In this document: positions 43,410 through 56,660 of the stretch, one piece after another | Layout of the letters: each line of letters begins with the position of its first letter | Position numbering within the stretch: the first letter of the stretch is position 1 | Origin: RYN-230 sp963844695 | Lineage (GTDB): Bacteria; Actinomycetota; Actinomycetes; Streptosporangiales; Streptosporangiaceae | Reading direction: 5' to 3' | Assembly: GCA_963844695.1 (NCBI GenBank) | Contig: CAWJPL010000045.1 | Span: 62,001-126,000, forward strand | Length of the DNA stretch: 64,000 nucleotides | The notes under the pieces: generated by a model | Database searches by the model: none | What the model saw: only the letters and a program-made list of their open reading frames with translations | What the model was told of the DNA's origin: nothing | Translations under genes and position numbers: made by a program

Positions 43410-44504
43410 ATGACGATCCGTATCCCGCGCTACACGCTCGACGGCGTGCGGGACGCCGAGGTGTCGGTGCACCCGTTCTCGACCGACGACGGCCTCGGGC
43501 TCAGCCTGACCCGGTTCCACCGGGCCGACTGCGACGACGTCGTCCTGCTCGTGCACGGCCTGACGTCGTCCAGCGACCTGTTCATCATGCCTGAGCACCG
43601 CAACCTGGCCAGCTACCTGCTGGACACCGGATTCACCGACGTCTGGGCGGTCGACTTCCGGATGAGCAACCGGTTCCCCTACGACGGCGAGACCCACCGC
43701 TACACCCTCGACGACATCGCGGACTACGACCATCCCGCCGCGCTGGCTGAGCTCCGCCGGCACGTGGGGGACCGCCGGGTGCACGTCGTGGCCCACTGCC
43801 TCGGCTCGCTGTCGCTCACGATGAGCCTGTTCGCTGGCAGGCTCCCCGGCCTGGCCAGCGTGACCTGCAACAGCGTCGCGCTCACCCCCCGGGTGCCGGG
43901 CTGGTCACGGTGGAAGCTGCGGTACGGGCCGCCGCTCCTGGAATACCTGGTGGGAGTGGTGTCCCTGGACCCCGCGTTCGCGGACAGCCCGCCGCTGACC
44001 CGCGGCGGAGCGCTCGCCCGCCTGGTCGACCTGGCGCACCGCGAATGCGACGTGAGCGCGTGCCACATGCTCAGCTTCATGTGGGGCAGCGGCCATCCGG
44101 CCATGTACGAGCACGCCAACCTGCTCCCCGAGACCCATGAGCGGATGGGTGACCTGTGCGGGGCCGGCGGGACGTACTACTACCGGCACGTGAGCAAGAT
44201 GGTGCGGGCCGGGCACGCGGTGAAATGTGACCCCGGTGACCCCCGCCACCGCGACCTCCCCGATGACTACCTGGCCGGCGCCGCGCGGCTGACCACGCCC
44301 ATGCTGCTGCTGACCGGGGACAACAACCGGGTCTTCGCCGACTCGAACATCGCCTGCCACCAGTTGCTCTCGAAGGTCGCGCCGGGCCGGTCCGAGCTCG
44401 AGATCCTGCCCGGCTACGGTCACGTCGACCCGATCGTGGGCCAGAGCGCCCACACGGACGTGTTCCCGCGGATCGGCGAGTTCCTCAAGCGGCAGGCGGC
44501 CTGA
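43410..44504 (+). CDS. Alpha/beta-fold hydrolase
   Basis: The 364-residue hydrolase has an oxyanion strand VVLLVHGLTSSSDLF. The nucleophile elbow is at HVVAHCLGSLSLTMS, with Cys (HCLGS) in place of the usual Ser nucleophile position. A late acid is in LLLTGDNNRVFAD, and the His is in ILPGYGHVDPIVG. GGAG precedes the ATG. Its stop is 1 bp before the GMC oxidoreductase ATG. In several actinobacteria a similar hydrolase domain is fused to the same GMC enzyme, so the two probably act on one lipid or sterol-like substrate in sequence. The fusion statement is from memory of the families. Confidence 0.88.
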   Translation: MTIRIPRYTLDGVRDAEVSVHPFSTDDGLGLSLTRFHRADCDDVVLLVHGLTSSSDLFIMPEHRNLASYLLDTGFTDVWAVDFRMSNRFPYDGETHRYTLDDIADYDHPAALAELRRHVGDRRVHVVAHCLGSLSLTMSLFAGRLPGLASVTCNSVALTPRVPGWSRWKLRYGPPLLEYLVGVVSLDPAFADSPPLTRGGALARLVDLAHRECDVSACHMLSFMWGSGHPAMYEHANLLPETHERMGDLCGAGGTYYYRHVSKMVRAGHAVKCDPGDPRHRDLPDDYLAGAARLTTPMLLLTGDNNRVFADSNIACHQLLSKVAPGRSELEILPGYGHVDPIVGQSAHTDVFPRIGEFLKRQAA

Positions 44505-44505
44505 G

Positions 44506-46920
44506 ATGGCCACCGGAACCGGGACGCGGAACCCGGCGGCCCCGGCCCCCGAACATGCCGACGCGGTGGTGATCGGCTCCGGCTTCGGCGGCGCGGTGAC
44601 CGCGTACCGGCTGGCCGAGTCCGGCTTGTCGGTCATCCTGCTCGAGCGCGGGCAGGCGTACCCGCCGGACAGTTTCCCGCGCACGCCCGCCGAGATGAGC
44701 CGGGCCTTCTGGGACCCCGCGGCCGGGCTGCACGGGATGTTCGACGTCTGGCACTTCAGCGGCTGCGACTCCGTGGTGTCGAGCGGGCTCGGCGGCGGCT
44801 CGCTCATCTACGCCAACGTGCTGCTCCGCAAGGACGAGCACTGGTTCGTCCAGGACGATCCGCTGCCGCACGGGGGGTTCGAGTCCTGGCCGGTCACCCG
44901 CGCCGATCTCGACCCGCACTATGACCAGGTCGAGCGCATGCTGGGGGCCACGCCCTACCCGCTGGAGGTGGCTCCGTACTCCTCGACGCGCAAGACCCGC
45001 GCCATGCAGGACGCCGCGGCGGAACTCGGCCTGCCCTGGCAGTTGCCGCCGCTCGCGGTCAGCTTCGCGCCCGCGCCGGGGGCCGCGCCGGGCCCGGGGC
45101 TGCCGATCGTGGACCCGCCGTACGGCAACCTGCACGGGCGGCAGCGGACCACCTGCCGCCTGTGCGGCGAGTGCGACATCGGCTGCAACATCGGGGCCAA
45201 GAACAGCCTCGACTACAACTACCTGTCCGCCGCCCGCCACCACGGCGCCGACCTGCGCACTGGTCACGAGGTGCGGGCCATCCGCCCCCGGCCGGCCAGC
45301 GGCTACGAAGTGGACTACGTCCGCCACGAGCCCGCCGGCGAGGGGGCCCCGCGCGGCGCCGTGGCCCCGCCGTCCGGGACGATCGTCTGCGAGCGGCTGG
45401 TGCTGGCCGCGGGCACTTACGGCACGTCCTACCTGCTCTTGCGCAACAGCGCGCACTTTCCCGGCCTGAGCCCGGCCCTCGGCAGCCGGTTCAGCGGCAA
45501 CGGGGACGTACTGAGCTTCCTCATCAACGCCCAGGACCGCAGCGGGATCCGGCCGCTCGACGCCAGCCGCGGGCCCGTCATCACCAGCGCCATCCGGCTC
45601 AGCGACAGCCATGACGTCCCGGCGGGATCCGGCCGCGGCGCGTACCTCGAGGACGGCGGGTACCCGGCCTTCGTCGACTGGCTGGTCGAGGCGGCGGACG
45701 TGCCGGGGGAGACGCGGCGGCTGGCGCAGTTCGTGCTCGAACGCTGCCGCGCCATCATCACCCGTGCGCCCGACCCGAGCATGTCCAGGGAGATCTCCGA
45801 CCTGATCGGCGCGGACTCGCTCTCGGTCGGCTCGCTGCCGCTGCTCGGCATGGGCCGCGACGTCCCCGACGGCGTGCTGCGGCTGCGCGGCGACCGGCTG
45901 GACCTGGTCTGGTCCACCGCCACCAGCGAGGCGTACTTCGAGCGGGTGAACGCCACCATGCGGCGCGTCGCGGCCGTGCTCGGCGCGCGCTGCGTGAACA
46001 ACCCCATGTGGCTGAGCAAGCGGATCATTACCGCGCATCCGGTGGGCGGCGCCCCCATGGGGCGTGACCCCAGCGTGGGGGTGTGTGATCCCTACGGCGA
46101 GGTGTTCGGCTACCCGGGCCTCTACATCGCCGACGGCGCGGCGATGCCGGGGCCGGTCGGCCCGAACCCCTCGCTGACCATCGCCGCGCTGGCCGACCGC
46201 ATGTGCACCCGGCTGCTGGACAAGCCGCCCGCCACGACCGTGGGCGGAGCGGACCTGGTGCGCGCCGGGGCGGCGGCTGACGCCGAGCCCGGCCCGCCCG
46301 CGCGCCGCCCGGACCGCACCTGGCTGTCGTTCTCCGAGGAAATGAGCGGGACCTGCTTCCCGGGTGCGAGCAACGGAGGTCCCGCGGCGGTGACCCGGCT
46401 GCTGCAGGAGCCGCTGGCCTTCCGGCTCACCATCACCGCCGACGACCTAGAACGCTTCCTGGATGAGCCCGAGCACTCCGCCCGGGCCGAGGGATGGATT
46501 GACGCCGAAAGCATCGGGGGCCGGCGTCAAATCCAGCGGGGCTGGTTCAATTTGTTCGCGCCGACCGGGGTGCCGGACCGCCGCCTCATGTGGTACCGGC
46601 TGCACTTCGACAGCGCGCTGGGCCAGCCCCGCACCCTCATCGGCTGGAAGAACGTGTGGCACGGGGCGCTGACCCGGATCTGGCCGGACACCTCGACCCT
46701 GTACTTCCGGCTGCTGGCGGGCCATGTGGCGGCGCAGGAGGACGACCAGGCCCGGATTCTCGCGGCCGGCACCCTGCACCTGCACATCACCGACTTCGTG
46801 CGCGAGCTCACCACCATCCGGGTGGAAGGCCCGCACGGCGCCGCCGGGACGGAGCGGTTCGGCCGGTTCTTCGCCGGCCAGCTCTGGGACGTCTACGGGC
46901 CGGAGCGCAGCCACGTCTGA
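44506..46920 (+). CDS. Cholesterol-oxidase-like GMC oxidoreductase with C-terminal extension
   Basis: This 804-residue FAD enzyme has the Rossmann motif DAVVIGSGFGGAVTAYRLAESG, GGGSLIYANVLLR, a Cys-rich TCRLCGECDIGCNIGAKNSLDYNYL, and the substrate-end HPVGGAPMGRDPSVGVCDPYGEVFGYPGLYIADGAAMPGPVGPNPSLTIAALA with the active-site His/Asn. Beyond residue 590 lies an extension of about 200 residues (WLSFSEEMSGTCFPG..., GWFNLFAPTG, MWYRLHFDSALG) found only in the large GMC-hydrolase subgroup. It probably oxidises a hydroxylated lipid or steroid. It is operonic with the hydrolase, and its 3' end overlaps the convergent DUF389 gene. Confidence 0.9.
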   Translation: MATGTGTRNPAAPAPEHADAVVIGSGFGGAVTAYRLAESGLSVILLERGQAYPPDSFPRTPAEMSRAFWDPAAGLHGMFDVWHFSGCDSVVSSGLGGGSLIYANVLLRKDEHWFVQDDPLPHGGFESWPVTRADLDPHYDQVERMLGATPYPLEVAPYSSTRKTRAMQDAAAELGLPWQLPPLAVSFAPAPGAAPGPGLPIVDPPYGNLHGRQRTTCRLCGECDIGCNIGAKNSLDYNYLSAARHHGADLRTGHEVRAIRPRPASGYEVDYVRHEPAGEGAPRGAVAPPSGTIVCERLVLAAGTYGTSYLLLRNSAHFPGLSPALGSRFSGNGDVLSFLINAQDRSGIRPLDASRGPVITSAIRLSDSHDVPAGSGRGAYLEDGGYPAFVDWLVEAADVPGETRRLAQFVLERCRAIITRAPDPSMSREISDLIGADSLSVGSLPLLGMGRDVPDGVLRLRGDRLDLVWSTATSEAYFERVNATMRRVAAVLGARCVNNPMWLSKRIITAHPVGGAPMGRDPSVGVCDPYGEVFGYPGLYIADGAAMPGPVGPNPSLTIAALADRMCTRLLDKPPATTVGGADLVRAGAAADAEPGPPARRPDRTWLSFSEEMSGTCFPGASNGGPAAVTRLLQEPLAFRLTITADDLERFLDEPEHSARAEGWIDAESIGGRRQIQRGWFNLFAPTGVPDRRLMWYRLHFDSALGQPRTLIGWKNVWHGALTRIWPDTSTLYFRLLAGHVAAQEDDQARILAAGTLHLHITDFVRELTTIRVEGPHGAAGTERFGRFFAGQLWDVYGPERSHV

Positions 46921-47894
46921 CCGGGACGCCGGCGGCTCTGCGCACCCGGGCCCTGGACCGTCCCTGGGCCCGGCTGTTCGCGGCCCGCCAGATGATCCGC
47001 TGCAGGCGCAGGGCTCCGGCGCCCACCACGATCAGCAGCACCACGTTGAGCAGCAGCTGGAAGGCCGACCCCCGGGCCTCACCCCAGCTGGAGTAGGCCA
47101 GGGACAGGCCAATGTCGGCCGCGGCGGGGATGGTCGTGACCGAGATGAACACGCCGATCAGGGCGCTGGCCCGGGCCTCGGTCAGCGACACCACGCCGAC
47201 GATCCCGGCTAGCACCGCGACCACCACCGAGAACAAGTTCGGATTGTTGATCAGGTCGGAGACCGGCCGGATCCCGTTCAAGTACAGCTGCGGCGTGTGC
47301 CCGGACCAGCGGATCGCCAGGCCGAACAGCAGGGTGACGACCACGGCGGCGGTGAATCCGGCCACCAGGGCGAGGAGGCCGCGCAGCACCGGCCGCCGGG
47401 TCCGCTTGTCGATGCCGAGGGCCACGCCCATGATCGCGTTGTATTCCGGTCCCACCACCATGGCCCCGACGATCAGGATCTGCGAGTTGGTCAGGATGCC
47501 GACCGCGCCGATCAGTCCCGCGATGGCCAGCAGGATGTAGAAACTGGGTGCGTAGACGGCGTCCGAGCGGATCCTGGCCTCGACGAGTTCCCACACCGGG
47601 GCCTGGTCTCGCTGCATCACAAGGTGCCGTGAGGGTGGCTCCGGCGGTCCCCCGAGAGTGGCGTCCACGTACTCGACGGCGACCGCCTCGCGGTGGCCGT
47701 CGGTGAAGCCTTTCAGCTGCTGGAACACGGAGTTAGCGGACCTGGGCCGCTACGTCGAACTGCACCGCGTCGCCGCCTGGCCGCGCGGCGCCGGGGAGAA
47801 CCACCAGGCTGGAGACGCCAGGGTCGGAGTCGAGGGCCTCGAGCAGGCTGTCGGTCCGGTCGGGCCTGCTGACCAGCCGCACGTGAAAACTCAT
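46808..47894 (-). pseudogene. DUF389 membrane protein, frameshifted N-terminus
   Basis: From the ATG at 47894 the first frame gives MSFHVRLVSRPDRTDSLLEALDSDPGVSSLVVLPGAARPGGDAVQFDVA and hits a stop near 47740. The next frame resumes as SVFQQLKGFTDGHREAVAVEYVDATLG and continues through about six membrane helices (FYILLAIAGLIGAVGILTNSQILIVGAMVVGPEYNAIMGVALG), the DUF389 core. One indel joins them. The Arg-rich C-terminal tail runs 113 bp into the GMC gene and may itself be a misread end. The ATG overlaps the antiporter stop (ATGA), so the two are coupled. Function is uncharacterised. Confidence 0.8.
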
Positions 47895-49678
47895 GCTCTC
47901 TCCAACTCGTCGCTGGCCTGGGCTACCGGCACCGACCCTAGGGACACGATCGTGTCGCCCGCCTCCGGCGCGGGGGTGCCGGTGTGCGTGACGGCAGCGA
48001 GCTGACCGTCCGCGCGCACGAGGAACAGCAGGTCGTGCCCGGCGGGGAGCACGCCGTCGGCGGGCTGCGTGACGATCCGGGCGCCGTCGTGATACCGGCC
48101 GCTGACCGTCCTCCTGGTCAGGCCGTCATCGAACAGGATCTCCCCGCTGGTGTAGGGAGCGACGACCCCGTGGCTGCGCAGCGGCGGCGCGAGCCGGTAG
48201 ACGCGGCCCTCGACGTTGCCGGTCAGCAGCACCGAGGCGAGCGCGTTGAAGTCGTCCTCGTCGGTGAGCAGGAGCACGGCCGTGATCTCCTCGAGCCGCG
48301 CCCCCGGCCGGTGGCGGCCGCGAGCAGCTCACCCGGCGCCAGCTCGAGCCCGGCCTGCCGGACCTGCTCCCGCTGCGGTATCCAGGCCCGCCCACATCAG
48401 CACGTCCAGGCCGGCGGACCGCAGCGCCCGGCCGAGGTCGATGACCCAGCGCTCGCCGCCGACCAGCAGCGGGCGGGTCCGGGCCGGGCGCGTGACGTGC
48501 AGCCGCCGGGCTACTGGCACCGCGGTCAGGCCGTACAGGACGACCGTCGCGACGATCACCAGGAACGTGACCGGCAGGATCTTGGCCGCGCCCCCGACGC
48601 CCTTGGCCACCAGGCCCGCGGTGAACGTGGAGGCGGTGGCGGCGGCGACGATCCCGCGCGGGGCCATCCAGCCGATGAACGCGCGCTCACCTTTCCCCAG
48701 GTCCGTCCGGAGCGTGGACGCGAACGCGGCCAGCGGGCGGGCCACGACGACCAGCACGGCGACCAGGCCGAGCGTGGGCAGCAGCAGATGCTCGAGCGAC
48801 TGCGGGGTCACCGTCGCCGAGATGGAGACGAACAAGATGCCGATGACCAGCTGCACCAGCGTCTCGAAGAACGGCTGGCGGGCTGGCAGGTCAACGCCCC
48901 GCATATTGGCCAGGGCCAGCCCCATGAATATCGCCGCGATGAGCCCGGTGTCCGCGCGGATGGCGTCGCACCCGGCGGCCACCCCGATCACCGCGGCGAG
49001 CTGCGCGGTGGTGCCGAGCAGCTCACCGAGCCGCAGCTTGCGCAGCAGCAGCCAGAGCACCGCGGTGCCGATCACCCCCCCGGCCAGGCCGACCAGGACG
49101 CTGAGCGCAAACTGCCCGAGCTGGCTGCCCGGGCCTTTCTGGGTGCTCGAGGAGACAGCATGGAAAACAAGAGCACCGAGGATCCCGCCGACCGGGTCGA
49201 TCAGTGACCCTTCCCAGATCAGGACCTGCTGCAGCCGTTCGGCCGGCCGGACGAAGCGCAGCAGCGGGCCCACGACCGTCGGCCCCGAGACGACCAGGAT
49301 GATGCCCAGCATCACGGCTGCGCCGCGCGACATGCCCAGCAGCGGCGCGGCGACCGCCGCGGCGAGCACCCAGGTGATCAGCACGCCCAGGACGATCAGG
49401 CGGATCACGACCTTACGGACGTGGCCCTTGAGCTTCCGCAGGTCGAGGCCCAGGCCCGCGTCGTACAGGATGACCGCCACCGACACGGACACCAGCGGCT
49501 CGAACGCGGGCCCGAGCAGCTTGTCCGGATTGACGTCGGACGTCAGGGCGCCCGCGATGAAACCGACCGGCAGCAGCACGATGATGGCCGGGATGCGCAG
49601 CCTGCTCGCCAGGACCTGGGAGCCGACCGCCAGCACGAGAATGAGGCCGATGCCGATCAGGATCTGGTTAGTTGTCAC
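47891..49678 (-). pseudogene. CPA1-type cation:proton antiporter with C-terminal TrkA-like domain, two frameshifts
   Basis: The first frame gives a 12-helix Na+/H+ exchanger-type domain: LPVGFIAGALTSD, VILYDAGLGLDLRKL, LVVSGPTVVGPLLRFVRP, EGSLIDPVGGILGALVF and GERAFIGWMAPRGIVAAATAS. After a shift near 48382 the cytosolic part continues QREQVRQAGLELAPGELLAAATG. After another near 48298 it reads ARLEEITAVLLLTDEDDFNALASVLLTG and on to the stop. The middle resembles a TrkA-N regulatory domain. Restored length is about 596 residues. The GTG at 49678 has GGAGG 5 nt upstream and is preferred over the GTG at 49705. Both shifts may be sequence errors. Confidence 0.85.
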
Positions 49679-49818
49679 CCAAGCCTCCGGTAATGCCCGG
49701 TCCACCCTTTGTTCGCCGGGCGTTCACTATGCCGTGGCTAACGCCGAACCTTAGGCCACGGCAAAGGCAGGCCCGGAAAATGATCCGTCGCCCACGGTTC
49801 CGGCTGGGCAAAGGAAAG

Positions 49819-49841
49819 TCATCACCCCTGATAGGTGATGA
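49819..49841. promoter_or_regulatory. Palindrome in the divergent antiporter/GH63 promoter region
   Basis: TCATCACC-N7-GGTGATGA is a perfect 8-bp inverted repeat in the 293-bp gap between the antiporter (minus) and GH63 (plus) starts. A second structure, GCCGTGGC...GCCACGGC, lies at 49731-49762. The region is AT-richer than its surroundings and is probably a two-way promoter. The binding protein is unknown. Confidence 0.5.
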
Positions 49842-49971
49842 GCTTGTCGTTTCGGGCGGTTAGAAAGGCATTGGGACCGGCGGTGATTGCGGTATCCGCA
49901 AGCACCGCGCCGGGCCAGAGCCGGGGCCGGGTAACCAGTGCTGCGGTGCATCGAGACGACAGGGGACGACC

Positions 49972-52685
49972 GTGGGTGCGGAACGGGATCGGGTAGCTGG
50001 GTTCGGCCGGCTGGAGGACGGGCTGCTCCAGGCGGGCGAGTGGTACCGGTGGGGACCGTACGTCAGCGAGCGCCAGTGGGGCACGGTGCGCGAGGACTAC
50101 AGCGCCGACGGCGAGGCGTGGGACTACCTGCCCCATGATCACGCCCGGTCCCGGGCCTACCGCTGGGGGGAGGACGGGCTGGCCGGGTTCTGTGACGTGG
50201 AGCAGCGGCTGTGCCTGGGGCTGGCCCTGTGGAACGGCCAGGACCCGATCCTGAAGGAGCGGGCCTTCGGGCTGACCGGGGCGCAGGGCAACCACGGCGA
50301 GGACGTGAAGGAGTACTGGTGGTACCTGGACGCGCTGCCGAGCCACGCGTGGAACCGGTGGCGCTACCACTATCCGCAGGCCGCGTTCCCGTATCAGGAC
50401 CTCATCGACACGAACGGGGCGCGTAACCGCGAGGAGCCTGAGTACGAGCTGCTGGACACCGGGGCGTTCGACGACGACCGGTACTGGATCACCGAGGTGC
50501 ACTACGCCAAGGCCAGCGCCGACGACCTGCTGATGACCGTGCAGGTGACCAACGCCGGGCCGGAGACCGCGACCCTGCACGTGCTGCCGACCGCGTGGTT
50601 CCGCAACACCTGGTCCTGGGACGTCGGCGCGCCCAAGCCGGAGATGCGGGCGGTGGGTGACTCGGAGGTGGGCATCGACCATCCGTTCGCCGGCCCGATG
50701 GAACTGCTGGCCGGCCCCGGGCCGGACGGGACGCTGCCGACCGCGGTGTTCTGCGAGAACGAGACCAACGACCAGCGGCTGTTCGGCTCCGCGCCGCTCA
50801 CGCCGTACCCGAAGGACGGCATCAACGACCACGTGGTCAACGGGGCGGCCACGGTCAATCCCGAGCGCACCGGCACCAAGTGCTCGTTCTGGTACCAGCT
50901 GACGGTCCAGCCCGGCCAGACCGCCGAGCTGCGGCTGCGGCTGCGGACCCCGCCCGCCAAAGCGCCCCGCGGGAAAGCAGACGACCCGCTCGGCGCCCAG
51001 TACAGCCAGGTCGTCGCGCAACGGCAGGCCGAGGCGGACGAGTTCTACGCCGAGCTCACCCCGGCCGGCGCGAGCGCCGACGAGGCCCTGGTGATGCGCC
51101 AGGCGTTCGGCGGCCTGCTGTGGAGCAAGCAGCTGTTCTACTACGACGTCGCCCGCTGGCTGGACGGGGACCCGACCCAGCCGGTGCCCCCGGCGCAGCG
51201 CCTGACCGGCCGGAACTCCCGGTGGCGCAACTTCGACGCGTTCGACATCATGTCCATGCCGGACAAGTGGGAGTACCCCTGGTACGCAGCCTGGGACCTG
51301 GCCTTCCACTGCGTCGCCCTGGCCCATGTGGACCCGGCGTTCGCCAAGTACCAGCTGATCTTGCTCTGCCGGGAGTGGTTCCAGCATCCCAACGGCGCGC
51401 TGCCCGCCTACGAGTGGGACTTCGGCGACGTCAACCCGCCGGTGCAGGCGTGGGCGGCCGCGGAGGTGTTCGCGATCGACGGCGCCCGCGACATCGACTT
51501 CGTCAGCCGGATCTTCGACAAGCTGCTGGTCAACTTCACCTGGTGGGTGAACCGGGAGGACTCCGAGGGCAACAACCTGTTCGAGGGCGGCTTCCTCGGC
51601 CTGGACAACATCGGCCCGATCGACCGCTCGCATCTCCCGGTGGGCGGCATCCTGGAGCAGTCCGACGCCACCGGCTGGATGGGCTTCTACGCGATCGCCA
51701 TGGCCTCCCTGGCGATAGTCCTGAACCGGTCCGGCCAGCGGCCGGGCATCGATCTGATCCTCAAGTTCCTCGAGCACTTCGCCGGCATCACCGAGGCCCT
51801 CGAAGGGCTCGGGCTCTGGGACGAGACCGATGGGCTCTACTACGACCGGCTGCTGACCCCCAGCGGGGACGCCGTGCCGGTGAAGGTCCGGTCGATGGTC
51901 GGCATCATCCCGATCCTGGCGGCGGCGGTCATCGAGGAGAACGACCTCCAGACGGCACTCACCGTCGGCAAGCAGTTCGCGGAGTTCATGGACCGCCACA
52001 GCCTGCCCGACCGGGAAGACCTCACCGAGACCGGCCTGCTCCGCGGAGAGCAGGGCCAGCACCGGCTCCTGCTCAGCCTGGCCGGCGTCGGGCGGCTCGA
52101 GAAGCTGTTCGCGAAGCTGTTCGACCCCGACGAGTTCCTGTCCCCGTATGGCCTGCGGGCCCTGTCGGCCTACCACCGCGAGCATCCGTACATCCTCGAC
52201 GTGGAAGGCATCCAGGCCAGCATCGACTACGAGCCGGCCGAATCCACCACCGCCATGTTCGGCGGGAACTCCAACTGGCGCGGCCCGCTCTGGTTCCCGC
52301 TCAACTACCTGGTCATCAGCGCCCTGGAGCGCTACCACCGGTTCTTCGGCGACGAGTTCACCATCGAGTACCCGACCGGGTCGGGCGTGCGGCTCACCCT
52401 GGACAAGGTCGCCGCCGACCTGCAGGACCGGCTCATCTCGATCTTCACCCAGGGACCCGACGGCCGTCGGCCCTGCTTCGGCGGGACCGAGCGCATGCAG
52501 CACGATCCGGCCTGGCATGACAACCTGATCTTCAGCGAGTACTTCCACGGCGACAACGGCGCCGCGATCGGCGCTTTTCACCAGACCGGCTGGACCGGGC
52601 TGATCGCCGACACGATCCGCCGCCGCCACGGCGCGGTTGATCCCATCGGTGACGTCATCCGGGCCATGGGGCGGGAGGCCGGGCA

Positions 52686-52689
<4 letters not shown>
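49972..52689 (+). CDS. GH63-type glucosidase
   Basis: The large 905-residue glycoside hydrolase has an N-terminal beta-sandwich (roughly 1-330) and an alpha/alpha6 barrel. Marks include ERQWGTVREDYSADGEAWDY, RNFDAFDIMSMPDKWEYPWYAAWDLAFH, HPNGALPAYEWDFGDVNPPVQAWA, FGGNSNWRGPLWFPLNYL and a C-terminal HDNLIFSEYFHGDNGAAIGAFHQTGWTGL. This fits bacterial GH63/mannosylglycerate- or glucosyl-type hydrolases acting on alpha-glucosides; the exact substrate is unknown. It begins at a GTG and overlaps glgX by 4 bp (ATGA), so the two enzymes are made together. Confidence 0.88.
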
Positions 52690-54821
<2,132 letters not shown>

Positions 54822-55001
54822 CGGCCCGGTACTCGATGTCGGCCCGGGGATCGATGTCTGTCATCCAGGATGCTGTCCAGACGCCATGGGGGCCTTCCTT
54901 ATCCGGACTTTTCCGATGCGTAACCAGGTTCGGCCCCGGGCTCCGGCCGGGCATCACCCTCGCGGGGTGGGTCCCACGGCGGCCGGGCCCGTCGCGGCAG
55001 G

Positions 55002-56332
55002 TCAGGGGCGGACGAGAGCGGCGAGCAAGGCCTGGAGCTTCAGCTGGGTCTCCTCCAGCTCGAGGCCGGGACGAGATCCGGCCACCACGCCGACGCCGGC
55101 GTACATCGTGGCGTGGTGGCCATCGACATGAGCCGACCTGAGCCCGATGGCCCAGCTCCCGTCGCCGTCAGCGTCCATCCAGCCGACTGGGCCGGTGTAA
55201 CGGCCGCGGTCAAAACCCTCGACCTTGTCGATGTAGGCCACCGCCTCGTCGGTGGGCGTGCCGCCGACCGCGGGCGTGGGGTGGACCTCCGCCACGAGCT
55301 GCAGGGCGCTGGGCACCCGCAGGCCCGGATGCGCAGGCTTTCCCGCGGACGGCTCCGGGCCGGCCGACAGCACCCCGCTCAGCCGGGTGCCGAGGTGGGA
55401 CACGTTGCGCAGCTCGAGCACGGTGGGCTTGTCGGGCACGTCCAGGCTCTCGCAGAGCGGGCCCAGGGTGCGGCGCAGATCGTCGATGACGTAGGCGTGC
55501 TCCCGGCGTTCCTTGGGTGAGGCGAGCAGCCCGGCGATGAGCGCCTCGTCGGTGGCCAGGTCACCGCTGCGGCCGATGGTGCCGGCCAGGGGGTGACTGG
55601 CGACGTGCGTGCCCCGGCGCTCGATCAGCAGCTCGGGGCTGGCGCCGAGGAATCCGTCGACCCGGAAGACCATGCACGTCGGGTACAGGGCGAGCAGCCT
55701 GGACAGGACGTCGGAGGTGACGAACGGGCGATTGGCCGTCACGTCGACCTGGCGGGCCAGGACGACCTTGCCCAGCGCTCCGTCGTCGATGCGGGCGACG
55801 GCGCCGGCCACGAGGGCGCCCCAGGCGTCGTGGTCCATCACCGACGTCAGGGTGAACTGGCTCGGCGCGGGCCGGGGAGCGGTGAACCCGCCGAGGGCGT
55901 CGGCGACCATCGTGTCAGCCAGGCGGGCCGCGGCCGGGCGGTCCCCGGCGCGGGCTGACGGTGGTGAACCAGGCCTCGCCGTCGCGGCGCCCGATCACCA
56001 CGCGGGGGACGACGAGCGACCCAGGCGCGCCCCGCACGAACGGCAGCGCTCCGAGAGCTACCGCCCCGGTTCCCGGGCCGGCCACGTCGCTGCCGCGGTG
56101 GATGGCGGCCAGGGTGCCGGCCACGTCGGCCACGGCCGCGGCGTCGGTGAGACCGCGGGGAAGCTCGATGCGCAGGGCCGACGCCGCGCCCGGCCAGGCC
56201 GAAGCCCTCGTGCTGCCACAGCACTCCGTCGCTGCCCGCGGCGGCGAGGAGGCTGACGTCGGCGGCGTCGAGGCCGGTTCCCTGGCCGGCCAGGCGCACG
56301 GTCGTGGCTACGAGGCGGTCTGGTGACAGCAT
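55002..56332 (-). pseudogene. Isochorismate synthase (MenF/EntC/DhbC), two frameshifts
   Basis: The chorismate-binding domain is clear: GKVVLARQVDVTANRPFVTSDVLSRLLALYP, FLGASPELLIERRG, HPLAGTIGRSGD, LASPKERREHAYVIDDLR, LRNVSHLGTRLSG, LHPTPAVGGTP-type (EVHPTPAVGGTPTDEA) and GRYTGPVGWMDADGDGSWAIGLRSA. The N-terminal third runs from the ATG at 56332 (MLSPDRLVATTVRLAGQG) through two frame changes, near 56185 and 55950, to rejoin at ADTMVADALGGF. Restored length is about 443 residues. It supplies isochorismate for menaquinone or a salicylate/catechol siderophore; no other men or ent genes are in view. Confidence 0.85.
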
Positions 56333-56467
56333 GAGAAGTCTTTCGGGTCGTCGGTACGGGCGGCGGGGCTGGTGCTCTGATGATCCTTCATCCGCCCCGG
56401 CCCGGAGCGTCGCGGGGTCCACCGGCCCGCACCTTTCGTGAGCGGACTACCTTCACCTGGCCCTCAG

Positions 56468-56660
56468 GTTACCTGGGGGTAACGTCCAGGAAAAAGTCAG
56501 GGTCATTGGTGATACTTCAGATGGTTCCTCCCGGCGGCGCCGATCAGGCCCCGGCCCGGAGGTGCCGAGAGCGCCCGGCCGGCTGCGCCTTCCCCCGAGG
56601 CCCGCGGCCCCCGGGGCGCACGAGAGCGCCCCGTCGGCTGCGCCTTTCCCCCGGAGGCCC
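56468..56660. other. Non-coding gap with palindrome and imperfect direct repeats
   Basis: The gap of about 400 bp between the isochorismate synthase start and the GH15 stop holds GTTACC-TGGG-GGTAAC (56468-56483), a candidate regulatory palindrome. It also holds two imperfect copies of a 37-39-bp repeat beginning GAGAGCGCCC (56567-56603 and 56622-56660, period 55). I see no gene in it. Confidence 0.55.
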
